NCBI GenBank assembly: GCA_964540855.1
Contig: CAZIOI010000002.1
Location: 1-44,362 of the forward strand
Source of the DNA: CAZIOI01 sp964540855
Lineage (GTDB): Bacteria > Patescibacteriota > UBA1384 > DTJR01
Length of the DNA stretch: 44,362 bases
Reading direction: 5' to 3'
Shown here: positions 17,249 to 26,517 of the stretch, one piece after another
How positions within the stretch are numbered: the first letter of the stretch is position 1
Layout of the letters: each line of letters opens with the position of its first letter
Program-made: the position numbers and the translations under genes
Notes under the pieces: model-generated
The model's database searches: none
Told to the model about the DNA's origin: nothing
What the model saw: only the letters and a program-made list of their open reading frames with translations

Positions 17249-18682
17249 ATGAAAAGAACACAGATCGTCGATACATTGTCCGAAGTTTCTAAAACAGTTA
17301 AGGTCTCAGGCTGGGTCCATGCCCGCCGAGACCACGGCAAACTAATTTTTATTGACCTGAGAGACCGAACCGGACTTTTGCAGGTCGTTTTTTTGCCCAA
17401 TTCGCCCGCATACGACGAAGCAAAAAAACTCCGCAGTGAATGGGTAGTATCGATAACCGGCACAATCAACGAGCGACCTGAAAAAATGGTTAATTTAGAA
17501 ATATCAACCGGAAAAGTAGAGCTCGAAGCTCATGAGCTGGAGATACTCAACGAAGCCAAGACAACTCCTTTTGAAGTTGATAAAGATACGTCCAAAGTCG
17601 ATGAAGATCTTCGCCTGAAATACAGATACTTAGATTTGCGTACGGAGAGACTGAACAAAAATATTACCCTGCGCCACGAAGTTGTCAGGTTTTTCAGGGA
17701 ATATCTATGGGAAAAAGGTTTTCGAGAAATCGAGACGCCATACCTCACAAAATCTACACCCGAAGGCGCGCGCGAATTTATGGTTCCTTCGAGAATTTAT
17801 CCAGGAGAATTTTACGTTCTGCCGCAATCGCCACAGCAATTCAAACAACTACTCATGGTCGCCGGAATTGAAAGATATTTTCAGATCGCCCGATGCTTCC
17901 GCGATGAAGACCAGCGCGGCGACCGCCAGCCGGAATTCACCCAACTTGATATGGAGATGAGTTTTGTCGCACAAGAAGACGTCTGGGAACTAGTTGAAAA
18001 AATGATGATCGAAATGGTCAAAACCGTCTGTCCGGATAAAAAAATACAGCAAACCCCTTTTCCACGCATCACGTACAAAGAGGCAATGGAAAAATACAAA
18101 ACCGATAAACCGGACCTCAGAAAAAATAAATCCGATAAAAATGAACTTGCTTTTATGTGGCTGGTTGATGTTCCAATGTTCAAATATTCTCAAACCGAAA
18201 AAAAGCTTGTCTCCTCGCATCATCCCTTTACAATGCCAAACGCCGAGGACATTGATCAGCTGGATACAAACCCAGAGAAAGTTCGCTCGTACGGCTATGA
18301 CCTTGTCCTAAACGGGTTTGAGATTGCCGGCGGTTCGATCAGGATTCACAGTCGCGAAATTCAGAACAAAATATTCAATCTACTGGGTATATCAGAAGAA
18401 GAAAAGAAACGTCGCTTTGGCCACATGCTCGAGGCTTTCGAGTATGGCGCACCGCCGCATGGCGGTATTGCCCCGGGAATAGACAGGATTGTCGCCCTGT
18501 TAGCCGGCGAGGATGTAATCCGCGAGGTTATGGCATTTCCGAAAACAGGGGACGCCAAAGACCTAACGATGGGTTCGCCATCACCGGTGACCGAAAAACA
18601 ACTCAAAGACGTCCACATAGAGCTTGCCAAAGAGGCAAAAGGTAAAGAGCTCAAAGGCAAAGACACCGAAACAAACGATTAA
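17249..18682 (+). CDS. aspS: Aspartyl-tRNA synthetase without the bacterial GAD insertion
   Basis: A 477-residue class II synthetase. The N-terminal OB-fold binds the anticodon (VSGWVHARRDHGKLIFIDLRDRTGLLQVVF). Motif 2 is FRDEDQRGDRQPEFTQLD, and motif 3 is GIAPGIDRIVALL near the end. Bacterial AspRS is usually about 590 residues with a GAD domain of roughly 100-150 residues between motifs 2 and 3. Here that space is only a short linker (YKTDKPDLRKNKSDKNELAFMW), so GAD is missing. QSPQQFKQLLM is the bacterial-type flipping-loop region. Whether it also charges tRNA-Asn cannot be told here. Confidence 0.95.
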   Translation: MKRTQIVDTLSEVSKTVKVSGWVHARRDHGKLIFIDLRDRTGLLQVVFLPNSPAYDEAKKLRSEWVVSITGTINERPEKMVNLEISTGKVELEAHELEILNEAKTTPFEVDKDTSKVDEDLRLKYRYLDLRTERLNKNITLRHEVVRFFREYLWEKGFREIETPYLTKSTPEGAREFMVPSRIYPGEFYVLPQSPQQFKQLLMVAGIERYFQIARCFRDEDQRGDRQPEFTQLDMEMSFVAQEDVWELVEKMMIEMVKTVCPDKKIQQTPFPRITYKEAMEKYKTDKPDLRKNKSDKNELAFMWLVDVPMFKYSQTEKKLVSSHHPFTMPNAEDIDQLDTNPEKVRSYGYDLVLNGFEIAGGSIRIHSREIQNKIFNLLGISEEEKKRRFGHMLEAFEYGAPPHGGIAPGIDRIVALLAGEDVIREVMAFPKTGDAKDLTMGSPSPVTEKQLKDVHIELAKEAKGKELKGKDTETND

Positions 18683-18683
18683 A

Positions 18684-19601
18684 ATGGAAATTAAAGAGGG
18701 GAAAAGCAAATCACATGTATTAGCCAGTCTAATCAGCACTGTCGTAATTTTGGCACTCGGATATTTTGGGCTTTTATATTTTATGAGCCGGCCACTTTGT
18801 GATTTGCCGGTGTCTTACGAGATCGGTTCGCTCGATGAAAAGTTTAACATCAAGTCGGAAGATTTTGAGAAATCTATCAGCTCAGCTGCAAACATCTGGA
18901 ATAGCAAAACGGGTCGAAGTGTTTTTTCTCCTTCAGACACAGGTGTAAAAATAAGTTTGATTTACGACGAACGCCAAGAGAATATAGACAAGCTGAACAG
19001 CGAATCAAACACTATTCTAGAAGACGAGAGCAGTCTCGATTCAATGGGCGAGAAATTTGCCAGACTGTCTGAAAAATACAAACGAGAACTCACAGAGTTC
19101 AATAAACAGGTCGAATATTGGAACGGTCAAGGCGGAGCGCCGGAAGAAGAATACAACAAACTAAAGCAAACCGAATCTAAGCTCGCAGAGACCCGAGCTA
19201 CGCTCAATGAGATGTCAGCTGTTCTAAACGAAAAAGTCGAGGAACACAACGACCAAGTTGACGATTACAATCAGGAAGTAGAGGAGTCAAAAGGCAAAAT
19301 TATCACCCAAGGGGAATATGATCCGAATAACAATACTATCAACATTTATACATTTGGCGACATAGAAGAACTTACATTTGTTATCGCCCACGAGCTGGGT
19401 CACGCTACCAATCTCGATCACGTGGATAACCCCAAGTCACTAATGTATTATTTGGTTCAGGATCAGGATATCAAAAATCCCACGCTCACCGATGAAGACA
19501 AACAGCAATTTATTAAAACATGTAACTTGAATGCCAATTTTTTCAAGCCTAATTGGGCAAATTTGAAGTCTATGCTACCAAGAACCGCGATTTTAAAATA
19601 A
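18684..19601 (+). CDS. Membrane-anchored matrixin-like metalloprotease with coiled coil
   Basis: A 305-residue protein. An N-terminal membrane anchor (about 11-34) is followed by a protease domain that is split. Its first part (about 40-95) resembles the matrixin start (FEKSISSAANIWNSKTGRSVF). A long coiled coil is inserted (about 100-205). The zinc site HELGHATNLDH (236-246) and Met-turn SLMYY close the domain. The usual Gly of HExxHxxGxxH is Asn. The insertion of a coiled coil inside a small metzincin is unusual. ATG 18684 is one base after the aspS stop, so the two are probably co-transcribed. Confidence 0.8.
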   Translation: MEIKEGKSKSHVLASLISTVVILALGYFGLLYFMSRPLCDLPVSYEIGSLDEKFNIKSEDFEKSISSAANIWNSKTGRSVFSPSDTGVKISLIYDERQENIDKLNSESNTILEDESSLDSMGEKFARLSEKYKRELTEFNKQVEYWNGQGGAPEEEYNKLKQTESKLAETRATLNEMSAVLNEKVEEHNDQVDDYNQEVEESKGKIITQGEYDPNNNTINIYTFGDIEELTFVIAHELGHATNLDHVDNPKSLMYYLVQDQDIKNPTLTDEDKQQFIKTCNLNANFFKPNWANLKSMLPRTAILK

Positions 19602-19603
19602 TT

Positions 19604-20470
19604 ATGGATCACAAAAAAATATTAGCGTTTGATGTAGGCGGCACGACGATCAAAAGCGCGATTATAGTCGGTAGGGAGGCGATAGGTTTTAGAGATACGC
19701 CGACTCCGACCAACCTCGGCGAATTTCTCGAACTTATAAAATTAACCATCGATCATTACCAAAAAAATAATCAATTTGATCGAATTGCAATGGGACTACC
19801 GGGATTAATAAACTACGCCGAGCAAATCGCCCTCGTCTGCCCCAACCTCCCCTACCTCAATAATTTTTCACCGAAGATTTTTAATTACGACATAAAGATT
19901 GCCAACGATGCCGATTTGGCGCTCGCGGGTGAGATGCATTTGAACAAAATTTCAACAGATTGCGCCCTTTTCACTCTGGGTACCGGTGTCGGAGGGTCAA
20001 TTTCGCTCGCCGGCGTAAAACCGTTTGAAATTGCCTACTCCGGTGAATTTGGCCATATCAAAATCGGTTTGAACGGCCCTGAGTGCGCCTGCGGGCAAAC
20101 AGGCTGTCTCGAATCATATATCGGCTCCAAAGCCCTTTTAGATGCGGCAAAAACAAAGATATCCCCCCAGATAGAAAACATCGAGGAGCTCTTCCGTCTT
20201 GCGAGGGATTCCAACCCAAAAGCCATAGAAATAGTTCAAACATTCTCTGATTATCTCGCTCTCGCGATCGCGAATATTATCAATATAACCGGCGTGCAAA
20301 CCATCATATTATCCGGTAAAATCTCAAAATCATCAGATATTTTTATGAATATGCTAAAGCCACGGCTGATTGAAAAAATTGCCTTTGCTCAGTATCGAAA
20401 TCTCGATGTACGTGTCGCGCTAGACAACGAAAAGAGCGCGCTGTTCGGCTCAACAGCTTTATTTGAATAA
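19604..20470 (+). CDS. ROK-family sugar kinase
   Basis: A 288-residue kinase of the ROK family, likely a glucokinase. ATP-binding Gly loop DVGGTTIKSAI (10-20), catalytic NDADLALAGE, TLGTGVGGSI, GEFGHIKIG, and the zinc-binding ROK signature CACGQTGCLES. The substrate (glucose, N-acetylmannosamine or another hexose) cannot be fixed. ATG 19604 is chosen; it lies 2 bases after the protease stop, so aspS, protease and kinase look like one operon. This with enolase close by suggests at least partial glycolysis. Confidence 0.9.
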   Translation: MDHKKILAFDVGGTTIKSAIIVGREAIGFRDTPTPTNLGEFLELIKLTIDHYQKNNQFDRIAMGLPGLINYAEQIALVCPNLPYLNNFSPKIFNYDIKIANDADLALAGEMHLNKISTDCALFTLGTGVGGSISLAGVKPFEIAYSGEFGHIKIGLNGPECACGQTGCLESYIGSKALLDAAKTKISPQIENIEELFRLARDSNPKAIEIVQTFSDYLALAIANIINITGVQTIILSGKISKSSDIFMNMLKPRLIEKIAFAQYRNLDVRVALDNEKSALFGSTALFE

Positions 20471-20871
20471 TTCAAGCTTCACCTGAAATATGTCATTTCT
20501 GCCCCGACTCTCGACAGTCATTCTCGCCCCATCAATTCGCGGGGTAAACTACAGCGATTTATTCAGGCTTCGCCTGAAATGTGATTACGAGCTAAAGCTC
20601 GTAGATTTATGTTAAGGACAGGGGCTTCAAGTTGCCTGCCCGCTATCGCTAACGCTCAAGCGTTCGCAGGCGGGCGAAGCCCGCCCCCCTATCCTTAACA
20701 ATCCAACCCCGGCACGCTTCGTACCATGGTGTCGCTTTGCGACGATATTTGTCATTGCGAGCCCAAAGGGCGCGGCAATCTTACTAGCGTAAAACGTATA
20801 GCGTATAACTATGGTGTTGCTTTGCAACGATTATATGAAGTTTTGAATTATACACTGTGATTATACGTTAA
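20471..20871. repeat. Cluster of intergenic repeats and hairpins
   Basis: No gene seen. TCAGGC-TTC-GCCTGA; TACGAGC-TAAA-GCTCGTA (20585-20602); a 91-bp structure with outer arms TGTTAAGGA (20610-20618) and TCCTTAACA (20692-20700) enclosing GC-rich inner stems; GTCATTGCGAGCC...GCGGCAATC (20750-20780); then a family A copy with TATAACTATGGTGTTGC and ATTATACGTTAATTAG (to 20871). The layered palindromes look like MITE/REP-type elements. Confidence 0.7.
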
Positions 20872-22155
20872 TTAGTTCTTAAGGGCCTTTTTTCCTAGAT
20901 AAATCGCTGATTCGCCAAGTTCCTGCTCTATTCTTAGCAATTGATTGTATTTACAAATCCTTTCACTCCTGCAAAGAGAGCCCGTTTTAATTTGACCGGT
21001 GCCCAGACCGACCACAAAATCCGCAATCGTCGAGTCCTCCGTCTCGCCAGAGCGGTGCGAGACAACCGAAGTATAACCCGCTTCGTTCGCCATATTTATC
21101 GCTCTGATAGTCTCCGTCACAGTCCCAATCTGATTCAATTTAATCAGAATGGAATTTGCAACACCTTTGTCGATCCCCTGTTTCAATCTTTCGACATTTG
21201 TCACAAACAAATCGTCTCCGACTATCTGAACCTTGCGACCCATTTTTTCCGTCATTAGCGCGTAGCCATCCCAATCGTCCTCGGCTAAACCATCTTCTAT
21301 CGAAACGATCGGATACTTTTCAACCCACGCGTTATAAAATTCAACCATTTGCTCGCTTGTCAGTTTTTTGCCCTCTGTTTTAAGGTCATATTTTCCATCT
21401 TCAAATATCTCACTGGCAGCCGCATCAATCGCAATCGCAATATCTTCGCCAGTTTTATAACCAGCCTTTTCTATTGCCTGAACAATTAATTTCAGCGCGG
21501 CTTCGTTGTTTTCCAATCTGGGAGCGAAGCCACCTTCATCTCCTACCGATGTGTTGAGATTTTTCTCGGCCAGTATCTTTTTCAAACAGTGAAATGTCTC
21601 CGCTCCATAGCGCAACGCCTCGGCAAAACTCTTCGCACCGATAGGCATAATCATAAATTCTTGCAGATCAGTCGAATTTTCGGCGTGTTTGCCGCCGTTT
21701 AGAATATTCATCATCGGCACAGGCAAACTCATCGGATGACCCGTCTTGGCAATTTGAGAAAAGTATCTATAAAGGGGCAACCTTGCTTCTTGCGCACTAG
21801 CGCGGGCAAATGCCAGCGACACTCCGAGAATGGCATTTGCGCCCAGCCTTCCTTTATTCTCGGTCCCGTCAAGCGCAATCATAGCCTCGTCCAATGAATC
21901 CTGATCGTGATCTTGACCGATCAAGGTCTTTGCAATATCCTCATTTACATTTTTAACCGCTCGCAAAACACCTTTGCCGGAATATCTTTGCTCGCCATCT
22001 CTTAATTCAACGGCCTCGTGGCTACCAGTCGAAGCTCCGGAAGGCACCGAAGCGCGCCCAAATGCGCCCGACTCAAGATTAATATCAACTTCAACTGTTG
22101 GGTTGCCGCGCGAATCCAAAATTTCCCGTGCAATAATTTTTTCTATTTTCGACAT
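20872..22155 (-). CDS. eno: Enolase
   Basis: A 427-residue enolase, normal length. It converts 2-phosphoglycerate to phosphoenolpyruvate. Signatures are ILDSRGNPTVEVD near the start, SGASTGSHEAVELRDG, the metal ligands in IAIDAAASE and SIEDGLAEDDWDGY, catalytic Lys in ILIKLNQIGTVTET, and SHRSGETEDSTIADF. ATG 22155 follows GGAGGTGC by 2-3 bases. It is not next to other glycolytic genes here; a repeat cluster lies on each side. Confidence 0.97.
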   Translation of the reverse strand: MSKIEKIIAREILDSRGNPTVEVDINLESGAFGRASVPSGASTGSHEAVELRDGEQRYSGKGVLRAVKNVNEDIAKTLIGQDHDQDSLDEAMIALDGTENKGRLGANAILGVSLAFARASAQEARLPLYRYFSQIAKTGHPMSLPVPMMNILNGGKHAENSTDLQEFMIMPIGAKSFAEALRYGAETFHCLKKILAEKNLNTSVGDEGGFAPRLENNEAALKLIVQAIEKAGYKTGEDIAIAIDAAASEIFEDGKYDLKTEGKKLTSEQMVEFYNAWVEKYPIVSIEDGLAEDDWDGYALMTEKMGRKVQIVGDDLFVTNVERLKQGIDKGVANSILIKLNQIGTVTETIRAINMANEAGYTSVVSHRSGETEDSTIADFVVGLGTGQIKTGSLCRSERICKYNQLLRIEQELGESAIYLGKKALKN

Positions 22156-22202
22156 TAGCACCTCCAGATTACAAGTGAACTTTAACACGTTTGGGGATTA
22201 GG

Positions 22203-22324
22203 ATAAAGACTAAATAATGCAAAACTTATAACGAAAAACGTATAAACACAATGTAAAACTTAAAATAAAAAAACTATCGTCGCAAAGCGACACCATAGTT
22301 ATACGTTTTACGTTTTACTTTAAC
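22203..22324. repeat. Dispersed repeat family A, copy between eno and ytxH
   Basis: AACGAAAAACGTATAAACAC, then CTATCGTCGCAAAGCGACAC (inverted-repeat core GTCGC/GCGAC), CATAGTTATACGTTTTACG. Closely matches copies at 26.4 and 30.5 kb. Confidence 0.75.
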
Positions 22325-22381
22325 TTATTTGCTTTTCAATCTAAACCGTAATACTATCAAACTAATAATTAAGGAGGGTCT

Positions 22382-22714
22382 ATGGACAAGAATAAAAAAA
22401 GCTACCTCAAAGGTGCAGCCACTGGTGTTGCCCTCGGAGCGTTGGCCGGAGCTGTCGCAGGCATACTTTTTGCGCCTAAAAGCGGAAAAGAAACACGTGA
22501 GGATATCGCTAAAACGCTTCACGAGATCAAAGACAAGGTTGCCGATCAGCTGGAGAAAGCTGGTGATTTTACCAAAGAAAAATACTCCGATGTTGTAGAA
22601 TCCGTCGTAGCAAATTACGAAAAAGCCAAAAAGATTACGACTAAACAAGCTACCGAAATCAAAAAAGATCTTACTTCCGGTTTTGACAAGGTCAAAAAAT
22701 CAGCTAAGAACTAA
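22382..22714 (+). CDS. YtxH-domain small membrane protein
   Basis: A 110-residue protein. A Gly/Ala-rich membrane helix at 10-29 (GAATGVALGALAGAVAGILF) is followed by APKSGKETREDI, the YtxH signature, and an amphipathic Lys/Glu helix to the end. Such proteins are linked to general stress; molecular role unknown. A strong AAGGAGGG lies before the ATG. It converges with the next gene, overlapping it by 4 bases at the 3' ends. Confidence 0.85.
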   Translation: MDKNKKSYLKGAATGVALGALAGAVAGILFAPKSGKETREDIAKTLHEIKDKVADQLEKAGDFTKEKYSDVVESVVANYEKAKKITTKQATEIKKDLTSGFDKVKKSAKN

Positions 22715-23241
22715 CCTTTATTTAGCTTATATAAACCTGCTAGCAGACTAAGCCCCAAACCTAGCAGATATAAATCCGAAAGCTGGTTGTTTTGTAAACT
22801 GCCAAGATCCAGATAGTCAAAAGATAGATACAAAAAGTCGATAGTAAATTTGACTATTAGAAACAATGTGGCGGACGCCACGGCGTATTTGTTGGATATT
22901 TTTTCGCGGATCAAACTCCACGCTTGGACGCTATAAAATAAAACCCAGAAAATTTGACCCAAGTCCAGAATGTTGAAGCCGTTATTTATCATTTTTAGCG
23001 GATAATATGCAATAGCCATCGGCCCAAGCACAGCGCTCGGTAAAACTGCAAACGCCATAAGCCACCCAGCAACAGGAACCTTTTTGGCTCTTTTGTACCA
23101 AACAATCGCCAATAGCAGCGGATAAACCGGACACACCAAACAAAACGGCCATGCCCATATCGGAATTGAGAAAAGTTTGTCGTAATCAACTATCCAAGCA
23201 CCCACCGACCAAAATAAATCCAATACAAAAAAATAATACAT
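22711..23241 (-). CDS. Polytopic membrane protein, DUF1405-like layout
   Basis: A 176-residue protein with about five or six membrane helices and aromatic-rich loops (IPIWAWPFCLVCPVYPLLLAIVWYKRAKK, LGQIFWVLFYSVQAWSLIREKI). The layout recalls the DUF1405/YpjA family (conserved W and P in the first helices), but the match is by eye only. It has no operon partner on this strand. Confidence 0.65.
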   Translation of the reverse strand: MYYFFVLDLFWSVGAWIVDYDKLFSIPIWAWPFCLVCPVYPLLLAIVWYKRAKKVPVAGWLMAFAVLPSAVLGPMAIAYYPLKMINNGFNILDLGQIFWVLFYSVQAWSLIREKISNKYAVASATLFLIVKFTIDFLYLSFDYLDLGSLQNNQLSDLYLLGLGLSLLAGLYKLNKG

Positions 23242-23296
23242 TTAACTATTATATTCCTTCCTTGATTGATAGAGCAATCTTTGGCACAATGAACCC

Positions 23297-24856
23297 ATGA
23301 ATGAACACCTGTCGAAAGCGGTAAAAGTAACTGCCGCTAAATTAAAGACTGAAAAAAAGCTTGATGAATCGACTGTTAAAATCAATGAGTCGGTTGCAAA
23401 AGCGGCTTTTTATTACGAGAAACTTAGAAACGTCATCGAATATCAAGACGAACATCTTTTTTTAAAAAACGCGATCAAGCGTATTATCAAACGCCACAAG
23501 GTTTTTGCCAGCCCCGATATTCCCCAAAAACTTTTGCGCGAGCTTGTTTGGGCCGGGTACTTCAAAAATAATTCTCTGCCAACCAGATACGAAGAGGACA
23601 TCGACCAGATAATCAAAAAGTACGACTTTATCAAGAAAAATGTCAAGTCGGGATTTCTGGAAAGCAAGAGAATAAATTCAATTTTCCTAGGTCTTATCGC
23701 CTGCGACATTGAAAATATTCTCTCCCCTTCAGTCGCACGAACAGAATTTGTCGATTTTACCAAAGACTTGATAAAAGACAATATCGATTTGCCTCCGACA
23801 CAAATAAGCCTAAGTGAACTTGACGTCCAGATAGATATTTCCATCGAAAAGATATTATTTAAGGCCGATTATGATCAGCTTTTCTTCAAACTTTTTGCGC
23901 GATTTTATCGAGAATGGCCGGATATCGATAAAGATCAAGCAACCGAACTATCAAAAAATTTTGCTCGCGTTTTCAATCTCATAGATTCGTGGATCGCCAA
24001 AAACAAAGTCAGCAAAGTCCAAAGATATACAAAAAAACAATTACCGGTATTTTTTGTTTTATGGAATATAATGTCGTTTAATTCCGATCCCGAGGGACTT
24101 TTTGAGTCAAAACAAAAGATCAAAGAAACGGCGCGACTTTTTATAAACGCTCGCAATAAGGAATTAGTCGGCAAAGTAATGCGCGCAATCACCAAAGGAA
24201 TAGTGTTTATTCTTTTGACCAAGACTATTTTTGCCATGCTGATCGAACTCCCCTATGAATCACGCTTTTTAGGAGAAGTGAATTATATGGCTCTTGGGAT
24301 AAACATCTTACTCCCACCGCTCATTTTGCTTATCGCCGGCTTTTTCATCAAAACTCCCGGCAGGCGAAATGATGAAAAGCTTGTTAATATGATCGAACTG
24401 GCTGCTTTTGAAAATAAGCTTTCGACAAAAAAACTCTCTTCGCTCAAAGAAAACCGCACCAAAAACTATGTTTTATTCAATACAATATATTTTGTCCTCT
24501 CGATCGTGATTTTGGTACTCGTCGGTTGGCTCTTGTACGCGGTTCATTTCAACCCTGTCAGTATTGCACTATTTTTTGTGTTCGTCTCACTGGTCAGCTT
24601 CCTTGCCTTTAGAACGCGGGCCACAGCCAAAGAGCTGGAAATAGAATCGACTGAGGATGGTCTTATATCCGGCGTTGTCAGTTTCCTTTTGCTGCCATTT
24701 GTTTCAATAGGTAAATATCTATCCGACAAATGGAGTGATTATAATTTTATGCTTTTTTTCTGGGATTTCGTTGTCGAAGCGCCGCTTAAGACCGTAATTA
24801 TGGTTTTCGAGTCTTGGCTGTCTTTCACCAGAGAAAAACGCGAAGATTTTGAATAA
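23297..24856 (+). CDS. Large membrane protein with cytoplasmic helical domain, unknown
   Basis: A 519-residue protein. The first 285 residues are soluble, mostly helical and charged (LKNAIKRIIKRHKVFASPDIPQKLLRELVWAGYF, YDQLFFKLFARFYREWPDIDKDQA). Four membrane helices follow (about 295-312, 328-347, 393-413 and 420-435), and further hydrophobic or amphipathic stretches near the end (ISGVVSFLLLPFVSIG, MLFFWDFVVEAPLKTVIMVF). I do not recognise it. The next + gene starts 31 bp on, after a possible promoter. Confidence 0.75.
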   Translation: MNEHLSKAVKVTAAKLKTEKKLDESTVKINESVAKAAFYYEKLRNVIEYQDEHLFLKNAIKRIIKRHKVFASPDIPQKLLRELVWAGYFKNNSLPTRYEEDIDQIIKKYDFIKKNVKSGFLESKRINSIFLGLIACDIENILSPSVARTEFVDFTKDLIKDNIDLPPTQISLSELDVQIDISIEKILFKADYDQLFFKLFARFYREWPDIDKDQATELSKNFARVFNLIDSWIAKNKVSKVQRYTKKQLPVFFVLWNIMSFNSDPEGLFESKQKIKETARLFINARNKELVGKVMRAITKGIVFILLTKTIFAMLIELPYESRFLGEVNYMALGINILLPPLILLIAGFFIKTPGRRNDEKLVNMIELAAFENKLSTKKLSSLKENRTKNYVLFNTIYFVLSIVILVLVGWLLYAVHFNPVSIALFFVFVSLVSFLAFRTRATAKELEIESTEDGLISGVVSFLLLPFVSIGKYLSDKWSDYNFMLFFWDFVVEAPLKTVIMVFESWLSFTREKREDFE

Positions 24857-24887
24857 AATGTGCTAAGCTTATATAAAGGAGAAAAAA

Positions 24888-25814
24888 ATGCAAACCTTAA
24901 AACCCATTGGCGAACTAATAGGCTCGAGTTGGAGTACATATACAAAATATTTTTCTCAATATGCAAAGATACTAATGTGGTATCTTGTCTTCTCGGCCGC
25001 CTCCGTAGTTCTTTCAATCATCGAAATTAATATCGGGGCAGTTCTAGCTGCAGAAATAATAATCTCCATTGCTCTGATTATCAGTACATTGATCTGTATT
25101 CCCGCCTTGTTAGTATATATCGCCAGCGAACAAAAGATGTCCATTTCGGATGCGTTCAAACAATCAAGGCCGAGAATTTGGGCCTTTGTTTGGATCGGAA
25201 TTTTGTCCGCACTTGTCATGCTCGGCGGATTCTCATTGCTTATGATCCCGGGTATTTACTTGATGGTTTGCTTTTCTTTTGCTCAATACTTGGTGATTTG
25301 CGAAAAAAAAGGCGGAATGCAAGCCCTGTGGGAATCGACAAAACTGGTTCAAGGTCAATGGTTAGCAGTTTTCTTGAGAATTTTGGTCTATGCCGTAACA
25401 CTTATAGCCCTTATGCTCGCAGTTACGTGGATAGATGATATCGCAAACGCTCAAGGTTATATAATCAATATCGTGACTTTGGCGATTTCGTTTTTGGGTC
25501 CGCTGTTTATGGTTTATTTCTACCAAATATTTAAAGATCTCAAGTCTATTAGCAAAACCGAAACCGCCAGTATTCCATCCAGGACAAAAATCATATATTC
25601 CGTTCTGTTTGCAATAGGCATAGTTATACCGGCGACGATGATCACAATCGGCGCGATTGCAGCAACCTTCTACGGTAACGGCGCAGGTTCGGGCGATTTA
25701 ACGAATATCGAGGGCATGTACGGCGAAAAAACAGAAAGTCTGTATGGGCAATATCTCCAGTCTGCTATCGCCGAACAATCAAGCCAAAGCGTCTCGCCGT
25801 CCAGCACGGACTAA
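24888..25814 (+). CDS. YciC/DUF975-like multi-pass membrane protein
   Basis: A 308-residue protein with about six helices. The segment WIGILSALVMLGGFSLLMIPGIYLMVCFSFAQYLVICEKKGGMQALWESTKLVQGQW has the hallmark of the UPF0259/DUF975/DUF7847 group (P-G-I-Y-L, then A-L-x-x-S-x-x-L-x-x-G). Function unknown. The end is a low-complexity Ser/Gln tail outside the membrane. AAAGGAG precedes the ATG; TTGAAT...TATATA upstream may be its promoter. Confidence 0.75.
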   Translation: MQTLKPIGELIGSSWSTYTKYFSQYAKILMWYLVFSAASVVLSIIEINIGAVLAAEIIISIALIISTLICIPALLVYIASEQKMSISDAFKQSRPRIWAFVWIGILSALVMLGGFSLLMIPGIYLMVCFSFAQYLVICEKKGGMQALWESTKLVQGQWLAVFLRILVYAVTLIALMLAVTWIDDIANAQGYIINIVTLAISFLGPLFMVYFYQIFKDLKSISKTETASIPSRTKIIYSVLFAIGIVIPATMITIGAIAATFYGNGAGSGDLTNIEGMYGEKTESLYGQYLQSAIAEQSSQSVSPSSTD

Positions 25815-25836
25815 TTTTTCTATTTTTTTCTGTTAA

Positions 25837-25848
25837 CTACGATCGTAG
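25837..25848 (+). promoter_or_regulatory. 12-bp palindrome before cassette 3
   Basis: CTACGATCGTAG is a perfect palindrome 55 bp before the ATG at 25903, overlapping a poor -10 (TAGGAT). Possible operator; the promoter itself is not convincing. Confidence 0.3.
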
Positions 25849-25902
25849 GATAGACACATCCGAGGTTCTTTGAGTTTCTATCACATATGCAAGAGGCGCG
25901 AT

Positions 25903-26259
25903 ATGGGAGACCTAGCGTTGTCGGTTTCGCCAGATACCTTAGTCCTTGGCGATTCGATCCAAGTCAAGATCGAGCCTGACATGACTGCAGTTCTCGGCCT
26001 GCCAGGCGAATGGCTTACGGTCAAGATCGTAGCTATACCAGAATCGCGCTTGTACACGGTCTGGAACGACTCACTGCCGCGTGACGGCACTACTGGCTAT
26101 CAGCTGCAGGAGACGCACAATGGCTGGCGTTTCTGGCGGGAGACGCTGACCACCAACCACACATCAGCTGCCATCGTTCGTGCAGGCGACAGCAGTGTGC
26201 CGGCCAGACTTAAGCTGACACATCAGGCCGCCGATCCGACGCACAACGGCCATTGGTAG
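25903..26259 (+). CDS. Unknown beta-rich protein (cassette 3)
   Basis: A 118-residue soluble protein without signal or membrane segment. It appears beta-rich (LALSVSPDTLVLGDSIQVKIEPDM, EWLTVKIVAIPESRLYTVWND, GYQLQETHNGWRFWRETLTTNHTSAAIVRAG), which might be an Ig-like or C2-like fold. No family recognised. ATG 25903 has AGAGG upstream; an in-frame TTG at 25870 would add 11 residues but has no ribosome-binding site. GC-rich codon use sets it apart from the membrane gene before it and lepA after it. Confidence 0.6.
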   Translation: MGDLALSVSPDTLVLGDSIQVKIEPDMTAVLGLPGEWLTVKIVAIPESRLYTVWNDSLPRDGTTGYQLQETHNGWRFWRETLTTNHTSAAIVRAGDSSVPARLKLTHQAADPTHNGHW

Positions 26260-26286
26260 CCACACAACCTCCCCTCGGACCCACTC

Positions 26287-26333
26287 AGACCTCGCGTTGA
26301 TCACTTCGATCAGCACCACGCGAGGTCTTTTTT
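26287..26333 (+). terminator. Terminator of cassette 3
   Basis: AGACCTCGCGT (26287-26297) pairs with ACGCGAGGTCT (26318-26328), with an inner TGATC/GATCA stem, followed by TTTTTTC. A textbook intrinsic terminator. Confidence 0.88.
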
Positions 26334-26397
26334 CTCACAACAATCGTCACTTACTCCAGATATGCTTAATATATGATTCCTGTATGTGCAAAAGGCA

Positions 26398-26517
26398 TAG
26401 TAGCGCAAAATGCAAAATGTAAAACGTATAAACACAGCGTAAAATTCAAAAATTAATACATAACCGTCGCGAAGCGACACCATAGTTATACATTTTTCGT
26501 TTTACATTATACGTTAA
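26398..26517. repeat. Dispersed repeat family A, copy after lepA
   Basis: AAATGTAAAACGTATAAACAC, CCGTCGCGAAGCGACACCATAG and TTACATTATACGTTAATTAG, ending next to the lepA stop. Confidence 0.75.
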
